Positions 17,700 to 26,408 of a DNA stretch of 64,000 nucleotides are shown here, piece by piece (within the stretch, counting starts at the first letter, position 1; each line of letters begins with the position of its first letter). The stretch comes from Limnohabitans sp. DM1 (lineage in GTDB: Bacteria; Pseudomonadota; Gammaproteobacteria; Burkholderiales; Burkholderiaceae_C): positions 1 through 64,000 of the forward strand of contig NZ_CXOO01000004.1 in assembly GCF_001269385.1 (NCBI RefSeq), in the 5' to 3' direction. The position numbers and the translations under genes were made by a program. Below the pieces are notes generated by a model, which made no database searches, was not told where the DNA came from, and was given only the letters and a program-made list of their open reading frames with translations.

Positions 17700-19034
17700 T
17701 CACGGTTTGGCGGACGTTTTCACTTCAATCTGCACACGGCGGTTTTGTGCCCGACCGGCCGGGGTGTCGTTGGCTGCCAAAGGTTCGGTCTCGCCCTTGC
17801 CCACCACCTCGATGCGCTGCTGGTCAACACCCCGCGCCTTGAGCGCGGCCACCACCTCTTGCGCACGCTTGAGCGACAAGGCCTGGTTGTCTGCAAAGCC
17901 AGCATGGCTACTCTTCAATGGCTGGTTGTCGGTGTGGCCTGTCACCACCACTTGCCCGGTGACATCGTTGATCGCATCGGCCACCTTCTCAATGGTCTGG
18001 CGCGCCGTCGGGCTGAGCTGCGCCAGGCCACCCGAGAACATGCCATCGCCTTTGAACAAGACCACCGAGCGGCCTGGCTCATCGCTCACTTGCACGCGGC
18101 CCTGCGCCACCTCAGCGGCCAACAGTTCTGCCAGACGCAAAGGTGCTTTGACCGACACCGGAGGCGGCTGCAAACGCTGCAAGTCCTCGATGCGCTTTTG
18201 CACATCGCCTGCCGTGCTGAGCAACTGGTATTTGGACCAGCCAAACTGCCCCAACAACACCAAGCCCAACACACTGGCAGACACCCACACCGGCACCGAC
18301 CGCAGCAGCTGGAACTTGCCCTGTGCCACCCCTTTCCAGCGAGGCGACAGCTCGCGAGCCACCGGCTCACGGCTGCCCAAAACCAGCGCATGCAAACGGT
18401 GTCGAATCGTCTCCAGCAAGCGATGCCCATCGGGCTTCACCCGGTAGTCGCCCATGAAGCCCAGGCTCAGCACGTGGTGCACCACCTCGAGCACAGACAT
18501 GTGCTCATCGGGCGAGCTGGCCAGACGCCCCACCAGCAAGAAGACCACCTCACCACCCTGCCCTTCACCATGGAACTCGGGCAACAAAGCCATCGACGAC
18601 CACGGCCCCGCGCTCTCGGCGGTGCTCGTGCCGTTCCAGGGGGTCAAACTGGCCGCCTCGTCCAGCGCCGTGCACAACACATACCGCACAGCCAACAGGT
18701 GCTCGCGGCGGATGTTGGCCTGCTCGCACAAACGCGTGAAGCTGTTCAGCTCTTGCGCCAGCAAATCGCGCAAAGCCCTGGCCTGCTCGGGCTGGATGTC
18801 GTGCGGCATTTCGGCCAGCGCCCGCAACAACTCGCGAGCAGCCACCAACAAGGCATTGCGCCCCTGCGTCTGGGCGAGCCGGACTTCGGCCAGGCGTTCG
18901 TCGTGGTTGGGGCCGTTGGGGAAAATGGCCTGACGCTCACGGGCTGCATCCCGCACGCTGAGGGGGTCACCCGCTGCTTGCTGGTCCTGCCAGGCATCTT
19001 GGTTATCAGAAGCCAACTCAAATGCATCTTTCAT
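17700..19034 (-). CDS. tssL: T6SS protein TssL with C-terminal OmpA peptidoglycan-binding domain
   Basis: The product is 444 residues. The N-terminal DUF2077 (DotU) cytoplasmic domain shows RYVLCTALDEAASLTPW and the block after GGEVVFLLVGRL. A single membrane helix lies near VPVWVSASVLGLVLLG. The periplasmic C-terminus is an OmpA-like domain with VVVTGHTDNQPL and QNRRVQIEV, making this an evolved TssL that can bind the cell wall without a separate TagL. It has its own ATG and begins after a 47-base AT-rich gap, unlike the overlapping cargo genes upstream, so it may have its own promoter. Confidence 0.95.
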   Translation of the reverse strand: MKDAFELASDNQDAWQDQQAAGDPLSVRDAARERQAIFPNGPNHDERLAEVRLAQTQGRNALLVAARELLRALAEMPHDIQPEQARALRDLLAQELNSFTRLCEQANIRREHLLAVRYVLCTALDEAASLTPWNGTSTAESAGPWSSMALLPEFHGEGQGGEVVFLLVGRLASSPDEHMSVLEVVHHVLSLGFMGDYRVKPDGHRLLETIRHRLHALVLGSREPVARELSPRWKGVAQGKFQLLRSVPVWVSASVLGLVLLGQFGWSKYQLLSTAGDVQKRIEDLQRLQPPPVSVKAPLRLAELLAAEVAQGRVQVSDEPGRSVVLFKGDGMFSGGLAQLSPTARQTIEKVADAINDVTGQVVVTGHTDNQPLKSSHAGFADNQALSLKRAQEVVAALKARGVDQQRIEVVGKGETEPLAANDTPAGRAQNRRVQIEVKTSAKP

Positions 19035-19081
19035 CTATGTCCCTATCGCTAAATATTTATACAAAATTTGTTTACGTTCGC
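19035..19081 (-). promoter_or_regulatory. AT-rich gap before tssL, possible internal promoter
   Basis: On the minus strand this gap contains TTTTGTATAAATATTTAGCG, with a TATAAA-like hexamer about 30 bases before the tssL ATG, and AGGGAC near the start codon. It is the only clearly AT-rich joint within the cargo-to-core transition. A matching -35 would lie inside the end of the upstream immunity gene; I see no strong one. It could simply be a spacer left by cargo insertion. Confidence 0.35.
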
Positions 19082-20104
19082 TCATGAAGATCTGTTCCGC
19101 TCAAAGCGGGCGCTTCGCTGTGGGGCCGTAGATGCAGTACCAGACACTTGACCGACCTCAAGCGCTGGCCCCACCTGGTCCAGCACGTCTTGTGGCCAGG
19201 GCACGTCGTAGGCCGTGAGGTAGCTCAGCCAGTTGGCCGTGGCCATGGCCAGGCCCAGCGGCAGCATCAGCGGTGCGATCAGGTGCATGAAGCCCATCAT
19301 GTAAGGCGTCTCGTGCCAGCGCTTGACGTAGCCGGGGCCGAACATGCTGACTGCGCCAAAGCTCTGCCACCAGCCCAGGGGGCGGGCGCTGTCGCACACC
19401 CGCTCGCCCGGCGGCAGGGCTGGGCCTTTTGCGTTCATGTAGCGGCGCACGTGTTCCCACACGGCAGGCACGGTCTGCTCGGTCAGTGTCATGGGCTCGC
19501 CCAGCAGCAGGCCGTCGGCATAGGGCGTGATGGACTCGGCAGCGGCCTGTGCATTGGCGTGTGGCACCATCAGCGCCAGGGTGTGCTGCTGGCGGGCGGT
19601 GCTGCCGGTGGTGTAGGTCACCACATGGTGCTCGGGCACTATCCGGTCCCAATCGCAGCGGCTGATGCGCACAGGCCAGGGTTTGAACATGCCCAACAAA
19701 CCGCCGGGCGGCCAGCGGTCCATCCAGATCACCTGGCGGTGCTTGCGGTCGAACAGGATGGGAAGGTCCAGCGGGCGAAAGAACTCTTTGCGGCTGTACC
19801 AGATGAGAGCGCCCAGGCCCAGCAATGTGAAAAAAATAGTCCCAGGCCACACAAGTGCCAGCGTCGTCCAGAACCTGTGAGGCTTCAAATCTAGGAAATC
19901 CGACAGCATCCACGCACCCCAAAGCGCTATCCCCCCAGACCCTAGCCCGCCAAACAAAAAAGCCACCCCTCTCACACTCTTGTCGGCTGTGGTGTATTCG
20001 AGGGCATTCGCATACACCCCCCGTACCCAGCCCCCGGTGGTGGCCAGGGCTGAGGCAGCGCGTTTGTGCTCAAACGTGGTGCGGGGCGTACCGATTTTGT
20101 TCAT
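19082..20104 (-). CDS. multi-span candidate immunity protein for the orphan VasX-like toxin
   Basis: The product is 340 residues. The ATG overlaps the stop of the truncated toxin gene (ATGA). Two hydrophobic stretches lie near residues 40-100 and a pair near residues 255-290 (FMHLIAPLMLPLGLAMATAN). Between them is a soluble part with DLPILFDRKHRQVIWMDRWP, like proteins annotated DUF6708 beside VasX toxins (from memory). It is almost identical to the next copy (21309-22298) except for the second hydrophobic stretch (here DLKPHRFWTTLALVWPG) and the last 25 or so residues. I infer immunity to the pore-forming end of its neighbour by contact within the inner membrane. Confidence 0.7.
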   Translation of the reverse strand: MNKIGTPRTTFEHKRAASALATTGGWVRGVYANALEYTTADKSVRGVAFLFGGLGSGGIALWGAWMLSDFLDLKPHRFWTTLALVWPGTIFFTLLGLGALIWYSRKEFFRPLDLPILFDRKHRQVIWMDRWPPGGLLGMFKPWPVRISRCDWDRIVPEHHVVTYTTGSTARQQHTLALMVPHANAQAAAESITPYADGLLLGEPMTLTEQTVPAVWEHVRRYMNAKGPALPPGERVCDSARPLGWWQSFGAVSMFGPGYVKRWHETPYMMGFMHLIAPLMLPLGLAMATANWLSYLTAYDVPWPQDVLDQVGPALEVGQVSGTASTAPQRSARFERNRSS

Positions 20105-21312
20105 ACCGGCACCTTCTGATTGGTGGTAGTTGGTATTTCATTGCTTCCTTCGCTGGCCAGGCCCAGTGCCTGTTGCAGGCGGCTGTGCATGGCCGCGGTG
20201 CTTTTAAATTTGTCTTGGTCTGGTCCTTCGCCGTAGGGGGTTTGGCGAGCCCAGGCTTCCAGCTCGGACGGATCAAGCACAGCTGCCCAGACGGTTGTGC
20301 CTACTCCAAGGGCTAGCAGGCCCCAGCCGATGACAGGAACGCTCAGGCCAAGCACTTGAGCGGCGGCAATAGCCCCAGCGCGTGTGGCCACCGTCCTTAC
20401 CGCTTGTCCACCGATACCTCGCATCACCAGTAGATTGGAACCGTAGGCCACGGTGCTGACACCACCAATGAATCCGAGGCCCAGAGATGTCAAAGCTGCT
20501 GTTGTATGTAGGGCGAAGATCGGTGCAAGCCCTTTATCGTCAGCATCTTTCGCTTTCTTAAACGACACATACGCATTCAAGACCCCCCCAAACGTCCCCG
20601 CCAGCGCCGCCCCAAACTGCAAAGCGGTGACAGACAAAGTGGCCGTGCTGCCCAGGGTGCGCAGCTGCATGAACTGCGCGCCCACGCGCACGCTGTCCAA
20701 GCTGGCACCGGTGAGGCCGCCCAGGCTGTCGTACCAGCCCAGTTGCGCATCGCGGATTTTTTGCTCCAGTTCTTCGCGGGCCTCGGCGTCGGTGGTGGTG
20801 CGCAGTTGTTCTGCGGCGGCGTTTTCTGCGGCCAGACCACGCATCAGCCCGATGGCGTTGACCAGCACCCCGGCCAGCGCCAGGCGCCCGTCCGTGCTGC
20901 GGAGCAGCTCGCGCCCGGCGCCTGCGGCCAAGTGATGTGTGCCCAGTTTTTTGCTCTTTTCGGCCATGTCGGCAAACAGAATTTCTGTGCTGGTTTGCGG
21001 CGTGCCCACCAGCGCAATGGGCGTGCCCGCATGTTGCTTGTGCAAGGCGGCGGTGGCACCAGCGCCTGCCACCAGGGTCTGGCCCGGCTGGGCTTGGGCC
21101 ATGAGTTGCTGCAGCCGCCCTTGGGCGGCGATCACCGCGTCGGTGTCGGTGAGCACGGTGACCTGCACCTGCCGCTTGCTGCTCCAGGGTTTGCTGCCGC
21201 GCCGCTGCGGGCCGTAGGCCAGGCGCTGTGCCCCAACGCACTGGCGCGCAGAGGTCGCAGTGCAAACGGCCTTTAAAGCGCTAAGACGAGTGACCTGACC
21301 GATGCCGTTCAT
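20101..21312 (-). CDS. orphan C-terminal fragment of a VasX-like toxin
   Basis: The product is 403 residues. It lacks the VasX N-terminal domain and most of the middle of the full toxin next door. Homology begins at QRLAYGPQRRGSKPW and runs to the end. The first roughly 28 residues (MNGIGQVTRLSALKAV...) are unrelated. One segment after LNAYVSFKK differs strongly (AKDADDKGLAPIFALHTTAA), while the flanks are nearly identical to the full toxin. The start is an ATGA overlap with the upstream immunity gene. It could be a silent toxin-tip cassette, kept with its immunity gene and usable by recombination, or a decaying duplicate. Without the N-terminal domain, delivery by the adaptor seems unlikely. 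Confidence 0.75.
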   Translation of the reverse strand: MNGIGQVTRLSALKAVCTATSARQCVGAQRLAYGPQRRGSKPWSSKRQVQVTVLTDTDAVIAAQGRLQQLMAQAQPGQTLVAGAGATAALHKQHAGTPIALVGTPQTSTEILFADMAEKSKKLGTHHLAAGAGRELLRSTDGRLALAGVLVNAIGLMRGLAAENAAAEQLRTTTDAEAREELEQKIRDAQLGWYDSLGGLTGASLDSVRVGAQFMQLRTLGSTATLSVTALQFGAALAGTFGGVLNAYVSFKKAKDADDKGLAPIFALHTTAALTSLGLGFIGGVSTVAYGSNLLVMRGIGGQAVRTVATRAGAIAAAQVLGLSVPVIGWGLLALGVGTTVWAAVLDPSELEAWARQTPYGEGPDQDKFKSTAAMHSRLQQALGLASEGSNEIPTTTNQKVPV

Positions 21313-22298
21313 GTCCGCGCTCCTTCATCGGTAGGCCCGTCCGAACCCGCACCCCCATCCACACGCGACCCCACCTGGTCCAGCACGTCTTGTGGCCAGG
21401 GCACGTCGTAGGCCGTGAGGTAGCTCAGCCAGTTGGCCGTGGCCATGGCCAGGCCCAGCGGCAGCATCAGCGGCGCGATCAGGTGCATGAAGCCCATCAT
21501 GTAAGGCGTCTCGTGCCAGCGCTGCACATAGCCGGGGCCAAACATGCTGACTGCGCCAAAGCTCTGCCACCAGCCAAGGGGGCGGGTGCTGTCGCACACC
21601 CGCTCACCCGGCGGCAGGGCTGGGCCTTTTGCGTTCATGTAGCGGCGCACGTGTTCCCACACGGCGGGCACGGTCTGCTCGGTCAGTGTCATGGGCTCGC
21701 CCAGCAGCAGGCCATCGGCATAGGGCGTGATGGACTCGGCAGCGGCCTGTGCACTCTCGTGCGGCACCATCAGCGCCAGGGTGTGCTGCTGGCGGGCGGT
21801 GCTGCCGGTGGTGTAGGTCACCACATGGTGCTCGGGCACTATCCGGTCCCAATCGCAGCGGCTGATGCGCACCGGCCAGGGCTTGAACATGCCCAACAAA
21901 CCGCCGGGCGGCCAGCGGTCCATCCAGATCACCTGGCGGTGCTTGCGGTCAAACAGGATGGGAAGGTCTAGGGGGCGGAAGAATTCTTTGCGGCTGTACC
22001 AGATGAGCATGCCGAGGCCGAGTGGTGCAAATACTGCAACTCCTGCTATGGCAATTAATGACGTGCTCCAATGGCTGCTGACAGCAATAGCATCTACTCC
22101 CAGCGATGCGCCCCAAAGTGCAATACCGCCACCAAACAATCCACCAAATAAAAACGCTACACCTCGTACGCTTTTGTCAGTGGTTGTGTACTCGATGGCA
22201 TTGACATACACGCCACGTACCCAGCCACCCGTGGTGGCAATCGATGATGTACCGCGTTTATGCTCGAAGGTGGCGTGGGTTGTATCGATCTTTTTCAT
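21309..22298 (-). CDS. multi-span candidate immunity protein for the full VasX-like toxin
   Basis: The product is 329 residues, starting MKKIDTTHATFEHKRGTS; its ATG overlaps the toxin stop (ATGA). It has the same plan as its paralogue at 19082-20104: hydrophobic pair near residues 40-100, soluble FDRKHRQVIWMDRW region, and a C-terminal hydrophobic pair. Its second hydrophobic stretch reads VDAIAVSSHWSTSLIAIAG, different from the paralogue, and so does its C-terminal tail. Position directly after a membrane-active toxin and multi-span topology are typical of immunity to VasX. No enzyme motif is seen. Confidence 0.75.
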   Translation of the reverse strand: MKKIDTTHATFEHKRGTSSIATTGGWVRGVYVNAIEYTTTDKSVRGVAFLFGGLFGGGIALWGASLGVDAIAVSSHWSTSLIAIAGVAVFAPLGLGMLIWYSRKEFFRPLDLPILFDRKHRQVIWMDRWPPGGLLGMFKPWPVRISRCDWDRIVPEHHVVTYTTGSTARQQHTLALMVPHESAQAAAESITPYADGLLLGEPMTLTEQTVPAVWEHVRRYMNAKGPALPPGERVCDSTRPLGWWQSFGAVSMFGPGYVQRWHETPYMMGFMHLIAPLMLPLGLAMATANWLSYLTAYDVPWPQDVLDQVGSRVDGGAGSDGPTDEGART

Positions 22299-25273
22299 GC
22301 GGACACCTTCTGACTGGAAGATGCCGGACTCTCGTTGCCCGCTTCGCTGGCTCGGCCCAGGGCCTGTTGCAGGCCGCTGTGCATGGTCTCGATGCTTTTG
22401 AATTTATCTTTCTCGGGTCCCTCGCCGAAAGGAGTTTGACGTGCCCAGGCTTCCAACTCTGACGGGTCTACAACTGCGGCCCAGACGGTGGCCCCAACTC
22501 CTATGCCCAGCAATCCCCAACCGATGACGGGCACGCTCAGGCCGAGAACTTGGGCAGCAGCCACGGCCCCGGTGCGGGTAGCCACAGTCCGGACCGCCTG
22601 ACCGCCAATGCCTCGCATTACCAGCAGGTTGGAGCCGTAGGCGACTGTGCTGACTGCGCCGATTGCGCTCATGCCAACGTATGCCAAAGTTGCTGTCAAA
22701 TGCAAATTGGCTGCCAGTGTGTGGCGGTGTTGTTGTGCGCCTGTAAATTTCTTAAACGACACATACGCATTCAAGACCCCCCCAAACGTCCCCGCCAGCG
22801 CCGCCCCAAACTGCAAAGCGGTGACAGACAAAGTGGCCGTGCTGCCCAGCGTGCGCAGCTGCATGAACTGCGCGCCGATGCGCACGCTGTCCAGGCTGGC
22901 ACCGGTGAGGCCGCCCAGACTGTCGTACCAGCCCAGTTGCGCATCGCGAATCTTTTGCTCCAGTTCTTCTCGGGCCTCGGCGTCGGTGGTGGTGCGCAGT
23001 TGTTCTGCGGCGGCTTTTTCTGCGGCCAGACCACGCATCAGCCCGATGGCGTTGACCAGCACCCCGGCCAGCGCCAGGCGCCCGTCCGTGCTGCGGAGCA
23101 GCTCGCGCCCGGCGCCTGCGGCCAAGTGATGTGTGCCCAGTTTTTTGCTCTTTTCGGCCATGTCGGCAAACAGAATTTCTGTGCTGGTTTGCGGCGTGCC
23201 CACCAGCGCAGTGGGCGTGCCCGCGTGTTGCTTGTGCAAGGCGGCGGTGGCTACAGCGCCTGCCACCAGGGTCTGGCCCGGCTGGGCTTGGGCCATGAGT
23301 TGCTGCAGCCGCCCTTTGGCGGCGATCACCGCGTCGGTGTCGGTGAGCACGGTGACCTGCACCTGCCGCTTGCTGCTCCAGGGTTTGCTGCCGCGCCGCT
23401 GCGGGCCGTAGGCCAGGCGCTGCACGCGGTCGGCGCGCACAAACCCGGTCACCAGCATTGGGCGCTTGACGGCCAGGCCCAGCCGAGCGTTGAGCGCTTG
23501 CTCCAGCACCGCCAGCCAAGCTTTGGCATATTGCGCGGTGTGCAGCAGCGCTGTGCCCACGGCCTGTGTGGCCCCCGGCCCGGCTTGCGTCATGACTTGG
23601 GCCAGCGCCTGGGCCAGCACCAGGCTTTGGCCGTGCGCAAAGTTGAGCACTTTGCCGCTGAGCCAGTTGTGGTTGAACTTGCCCTTGAGCACCGTGGCCA
23701 GTTTGTCGCCCAACACATCTTTGTCCACCAGGCCTTTGAGCAGGTCCACCGTCTTGTCGCGCATGCCCACTTCGCTGTTGGGGTCGCCTGTGAGATTTTT
23801 GAAGACGGTGATCAGCTCTTTCTGGTTGCCCACGTACATGCGCCAGACGTAAGCGGTGGGGTCGCTGAGGTCTTTTTGGTATTCCTTCAGGTACTGCTCA
23901 TTCAGGTCTGCAGCGCTGGTCGGCGGTGGCTCGTCGTGGGCTTCGCTGCAATAGGCCTCACCCGCGCTGTGTGTGGGCAGCGGGGTGGGTTTGTTGGCCT
24001 CGGTCTCGTCAAAGTGCAGTGCAAAGTATTGGCCCACGCTGGCGTGCTGGCGTGCTTGCAGCCAGTCTTGCTCGTAGGGTTTAAGGGCGGCGGCCACCTT
24101 TTGCAGGTGGGCGTCGATCCAGGCGGCACTGGCCTGGGTGTCGTAGCCTTTGTGCAACTGGTCACGGGCGATGCCTTCAAAGCGGGGGGCTTGCGCCTCC
24201 ACCAGGCGGGTGCGCTCAGGTGTCCAGACGCGGCCCGGGTCGGCTGCGCCAAATTTTTGAGGGTCGAGTGGGACCCAGAAGGCGTCTTTGGCTGCAGCTG
24301 GGCTGTGCTTTTGCCAGGCATCAAAGCCTGCCTTGCTCAGCAGCGGCACCACGTTGGCCAGTGCCCTCGCATCTGCAATGTTGTCGGCCAGGCCCTGCAG
24401 GGTGTAGTGGCTGTGCAGCTTGAGCGCATCGGCCGGGCTGAGCACCTGCAGCGCACGTTGCTTGAGCAGGCGCAGATCGCTGAGCTCGCGCTTGAGGGCA
24501 ATGGGGTCGGGCAAGACCACGGCCAGCTCTTTGCCTGCTGTCTTGGGCGACGCTGCAGCGGCCTTTTGCAGCGCAGCGGCCAGGCGCTGCACGCGGCTGT
24601 CGTCATTGGGGTTGTGGTGCTGTCCCTTGGCCGCGCCCAGCAGCGTGGCAAATGGGTAACTGGGCTCCACGGCCATCAGCGTTTGGCCTTGGGGGCCATT
24701 GAGGCGCAACGCATCCATGGCACATTCCAGCACCTGGCTTTTGAGGGCTTGGTGCGTGGGCTTGAAGCTGTTGTGGCCTGCAGCCATGGGCTTGAACATG
24801 ACCATGGCCTTGGGGTTGGCTGCGTTTTGTTGCTTGAGCTTGTCGCTCCAGAGGTTGGCGCTGAAGGCCAGCCACACGGTGCTCATGCGGCTGGCATTGG
24901 GGATGGTGAAGAGCTTTTGCCCGTAAGGGTCGTGCCCTGCGGTTTGGCAGGGGGGGATTTTTTGATCGTTGGCGGGCGCTTTGAACGCGGGCCCTACCAG
25001 CCGCAGGTTGGCCTCGTCGTCCACGTGGTACACGCGCCACTGGGCTTCGCCAACGGCAGCTTGCGGCATGTAGATGTGCAGGTAGCCTCGGCGCAGCAGA
25101 CGTAGAGCGAGATGGTGGTGTTTGAGCTCAAGTCCTTGGCAGACCGCTTTGGCTGCTGCGCTGGCGGTCATGTTGTCGCTGCCACGCCAGGCCAGTGCAT
25201 CCTCTTTGGCGACTGGGCTTGGGCGCAGCGGCAAAAAGGACAGGCAGGATTTTTCGCAATGGGTGCAACTCAT
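22295..25273 (-). CDS. VasX-like T6SS membrane toxin
   Basis: The product is 992 residues with no signal peptide. The start MSCTHCEKSCLSFLPLRPSP and the following block LALRLLRRGYLHIYMPQA are the signature of the VasX N-terminal domain, which binds a DUF4123 adaptor and VgrG. The middle is helical and Ala/Gln-rich. The last roughly 250 residues carry hydrophobic helices (TALQFGAALAGTFGGVLNAY, then VPVIGWGLLGIGVGATVWAA) suited to forming a pore in the target inner membrane. VasX of Vibrio cholerae acts this way. A GAGGAG ribosome site precedes the ATG, 10 bases after the adaptor gene. It is followed by its immunity gene and by a duplicated tip-plus-immunity unit. Confidence 0.85.
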   Translation of the reverse strand: MSCTHCEKSCLSFLPLRPSPVAKEDALAWRGSDNMTASAAAKAVCQGLELKHHHLALRLLRRGYLHIYMPQAAVGEAQWRVYHVDDEANLRLVGPAFKAPANDQKIPPCQTAGHDPYGQKLFTIPNASRMSTVWLAFSANLWSDKLKQQNAANPKAMVMFKPMAAGHNSFKPTHQALKSQVLECAMDALRLNGPQGQTLMAVEPSYPFATLLGAAKGQHHNPNDDSRVQRLAAALQKAAAASPKTAGKELAVVLPDPIALKRELSDLRLLKQRALQVLSPADALKLHSHYTLQGLADNIADARALANVVPLLSKAGFDAWQKHSPAAAKDAFWVPLDPQKFGAADPGRVWTPERTRLVEAQAPRFEGIARDQLHKGYDTQASAAWIDAHLQKVAAALKPYEQDWLQARQHASVGQYFALHFDETEANKPTPLPTHSAGEAYCSEAHDEPPPTSAADLNEQYLKEYQKDLSDPTAYVWRMYVGNQKELITVFKNLTGDPNSEVGMRDKTVDLLKGLVDKDVLGDKLATVLKGKFNHNWLSGKVLNFAHGQSLVLAQALAQVMTQAGPGATQAVGTALLHTAQYAKAWLAVLEQALNARLGLAVKRPMLVTGFVRADRVQRLAYGPQRRGSKPWSSKRQVQVTVLTDTDAVIAAKGRLQQLMAQAQPGQTLVAGAVATAALHKQHAGTPTALVGTPQTSTEILFADMAEKSKKLGTHHLAAGAGRELLRSTDGRLALAGVLVNAIGLMRGLAAEKAAAEQLRTTTDAEAREELEQKIRDAQLGWYDSLGGLTGASLDSVRIGAQFMQLRTLGSTATLSVTALQFGAALAGTFGGVLNAYVSFKKFTGAQQHRHTLAANLHLTATLAYVGMSAIGAVSTVAYGSNLLVMRGIGGQAVRTVATRTGAVAAAQVLGLSVPVIGWGLLGIGVGATVWAAVVDPSELEAWARQTPFGEGPEKDKFKSIETMHSGLQQALGRASEAGNESPASSSQKVSA

Positions 25274-25283
25274 GGTGTGCTCC

Positions 25284-26408
25284 TCAGGGCTGCGCTGGGC
25301 TTGTCTGGGCCGAAAGTTCAGACATCAACTCTTCAAAATGCGTGCGAAAGTCAGCGTCGGGCTCTTCGCGCAATCGACGCACCAGTTCGTCGCTCAGATC
25401 GATCCAGGGGCTTTGCCGCCAATCGATGGGCGTCTTGGGGGTGGCTTTGTGGGGCGTTGCACTGTTTTGGTTAAACCAGGTACACCACAGCCATTGGCGG
25501 GCATGTGTATCTGTCCAAGGGGGCTGGTGGCTGGATCGCCATTCGTTCATCTGCAGGCACATGTGGTGCATGTCACTGGTCGTGGGTTGAAGCGCTTCGC
25601 TGACCTGGGCGTTGGCCATCGCTTTCCAGGCGTTGTTGACCGCAGCACTGTCGGCGATGGCCAAGTGCTGCAGGCGGGTAAGCAGCCTGTGGACAGGCAG
25701 CGTTGACGTTTGGGCAGCGTTTGTACCGGGTGCACGGGCGGCTTTGTGCCAGCGTACGAGCGCACCCATCAGTTCTCGTTCGGCTCGGCGCTCACGCTCG
25801 GGCGCACAGGGCCCCCATGGCTGTTGGAGTTGCCAGTAGCTGTGCACCGGCCCCAACCAGGCTTGTCTTTGATCCGCAGAAAGGCTGGGCCAGAGTCGTT
25901 GCAATATGCGTGGATCATGGTGACGCAATGGCCGTCGCGCACCTTCGGGTGTGACTTGATGGGCCAGCATGAGCCAATGGTCGAGCACATCGTCCACGGG
26001 TGCATTTGTGAACAGGACGCCGCAAACGCTGTGGCTGACCAGCCGACGCTGGGTGTCGAGCCACATCAGGCTGATCAGTGTGTGCCACAAATACAAGACT
26101 TGCCCTGATGCCTGGTTCAGTTCGTGCAAGGGAAGCAGGCAAGGTGCCAGAGCCTCCATTCCGCTGAACGCAGGGTCAGGCACGAATTGACGAGTCTTGA
26201 CCCAATCGGGCTGCTGCTCTTGCAGCCATGCAGCGGCCGGGTTGTCTTGCCAGCCGTCCAGCACGAGCCAGGCTTGTGCCTTCGCGTCACTCAGGCGAGC
26301 CTCTTCAAGGTCCTTGGCCAACTGGCGCACCTGAGCGACATGCTCTTGCTGCAACAGCAGACCCCATGGCTCTATCTGCCATTGTTGACTTGTCTGAAGC
26401 TGGCTCAT
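25284..26408 (-). CDS. DUF4123 T6SS effector-loading adaptor
   Basis: The product is 374 residues. The DUF4123 (TAP/Tec-type) domain is seen in QAWLVLDGWQ near the start, GVLFTNAPVDDVLDHWLML, and the typical LRHHDPRILQRLWPSL followed by a GPV motif. Such proteins load a specific toxin onto the matching VgrG and are not secreted. The gene sits exactly between vgrG2 (ATGA overlap) and the VasX-like toxin, which gives its likely partners. The C-terminal 150 residues are variable, as expected of the toxin-facing part. Confidence 0.85.
   Translation of the reverse strand: MSQLQTSQQWQIEPWGLLLQQEHVAQVRQLAKDLEEARLSDAKAQAWLVLDGWQDNPAAAWLQEQQPDWVKTRQFVPDPAFSGMEALAPCLLPLHELNQASGQVLYLWHTLISLMWLDTQRRLVSHSVCGVLFTNAPVDDVLDHWLMLAHQVTPEGARRPLRHHDPRILQRLWPSLSADQRQAWLGPVHSYWQLQQPWGPCAPERERRAERELMGALVRWHKAARAPGTNAAQTSTLPVHRLLTRLQHLAIADSAAVNNAWKAMANAQVSEALQPTTSDMHHMCLQMNEWRSSHQPPWTDTHARQWLWCTWFNQNSATPHKATPKTPIDWRQSPWIDLSDELVRRLREEPDADFRTHFEELMSELSAQTSPAQP

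Larger units (their letters stand above)
19171..23422. repeat. tandem 2.2-kb duplication of toxin tip plus immunity gene
   Basis: Bases from about 19171 (immunity copy B) to 21228 (toxin tip B) are repeated from about 21371 (immunity A) to 23422 (toxin tip A), with an offset of about 2194-2200 bases. The match is almost exact, except for one patch inside each gene and the ends of the immunity genes. Confidence 0.85.

Noticed and set aside
22550..25105. Long open frame on the plus strand opposite the VasX-like toxin gene
   Set aside because: It mirrors the codon bias of the minus-strand gene (GC-rich third positions), has no family features and no ribosome site. The toxin frame has clear domains.
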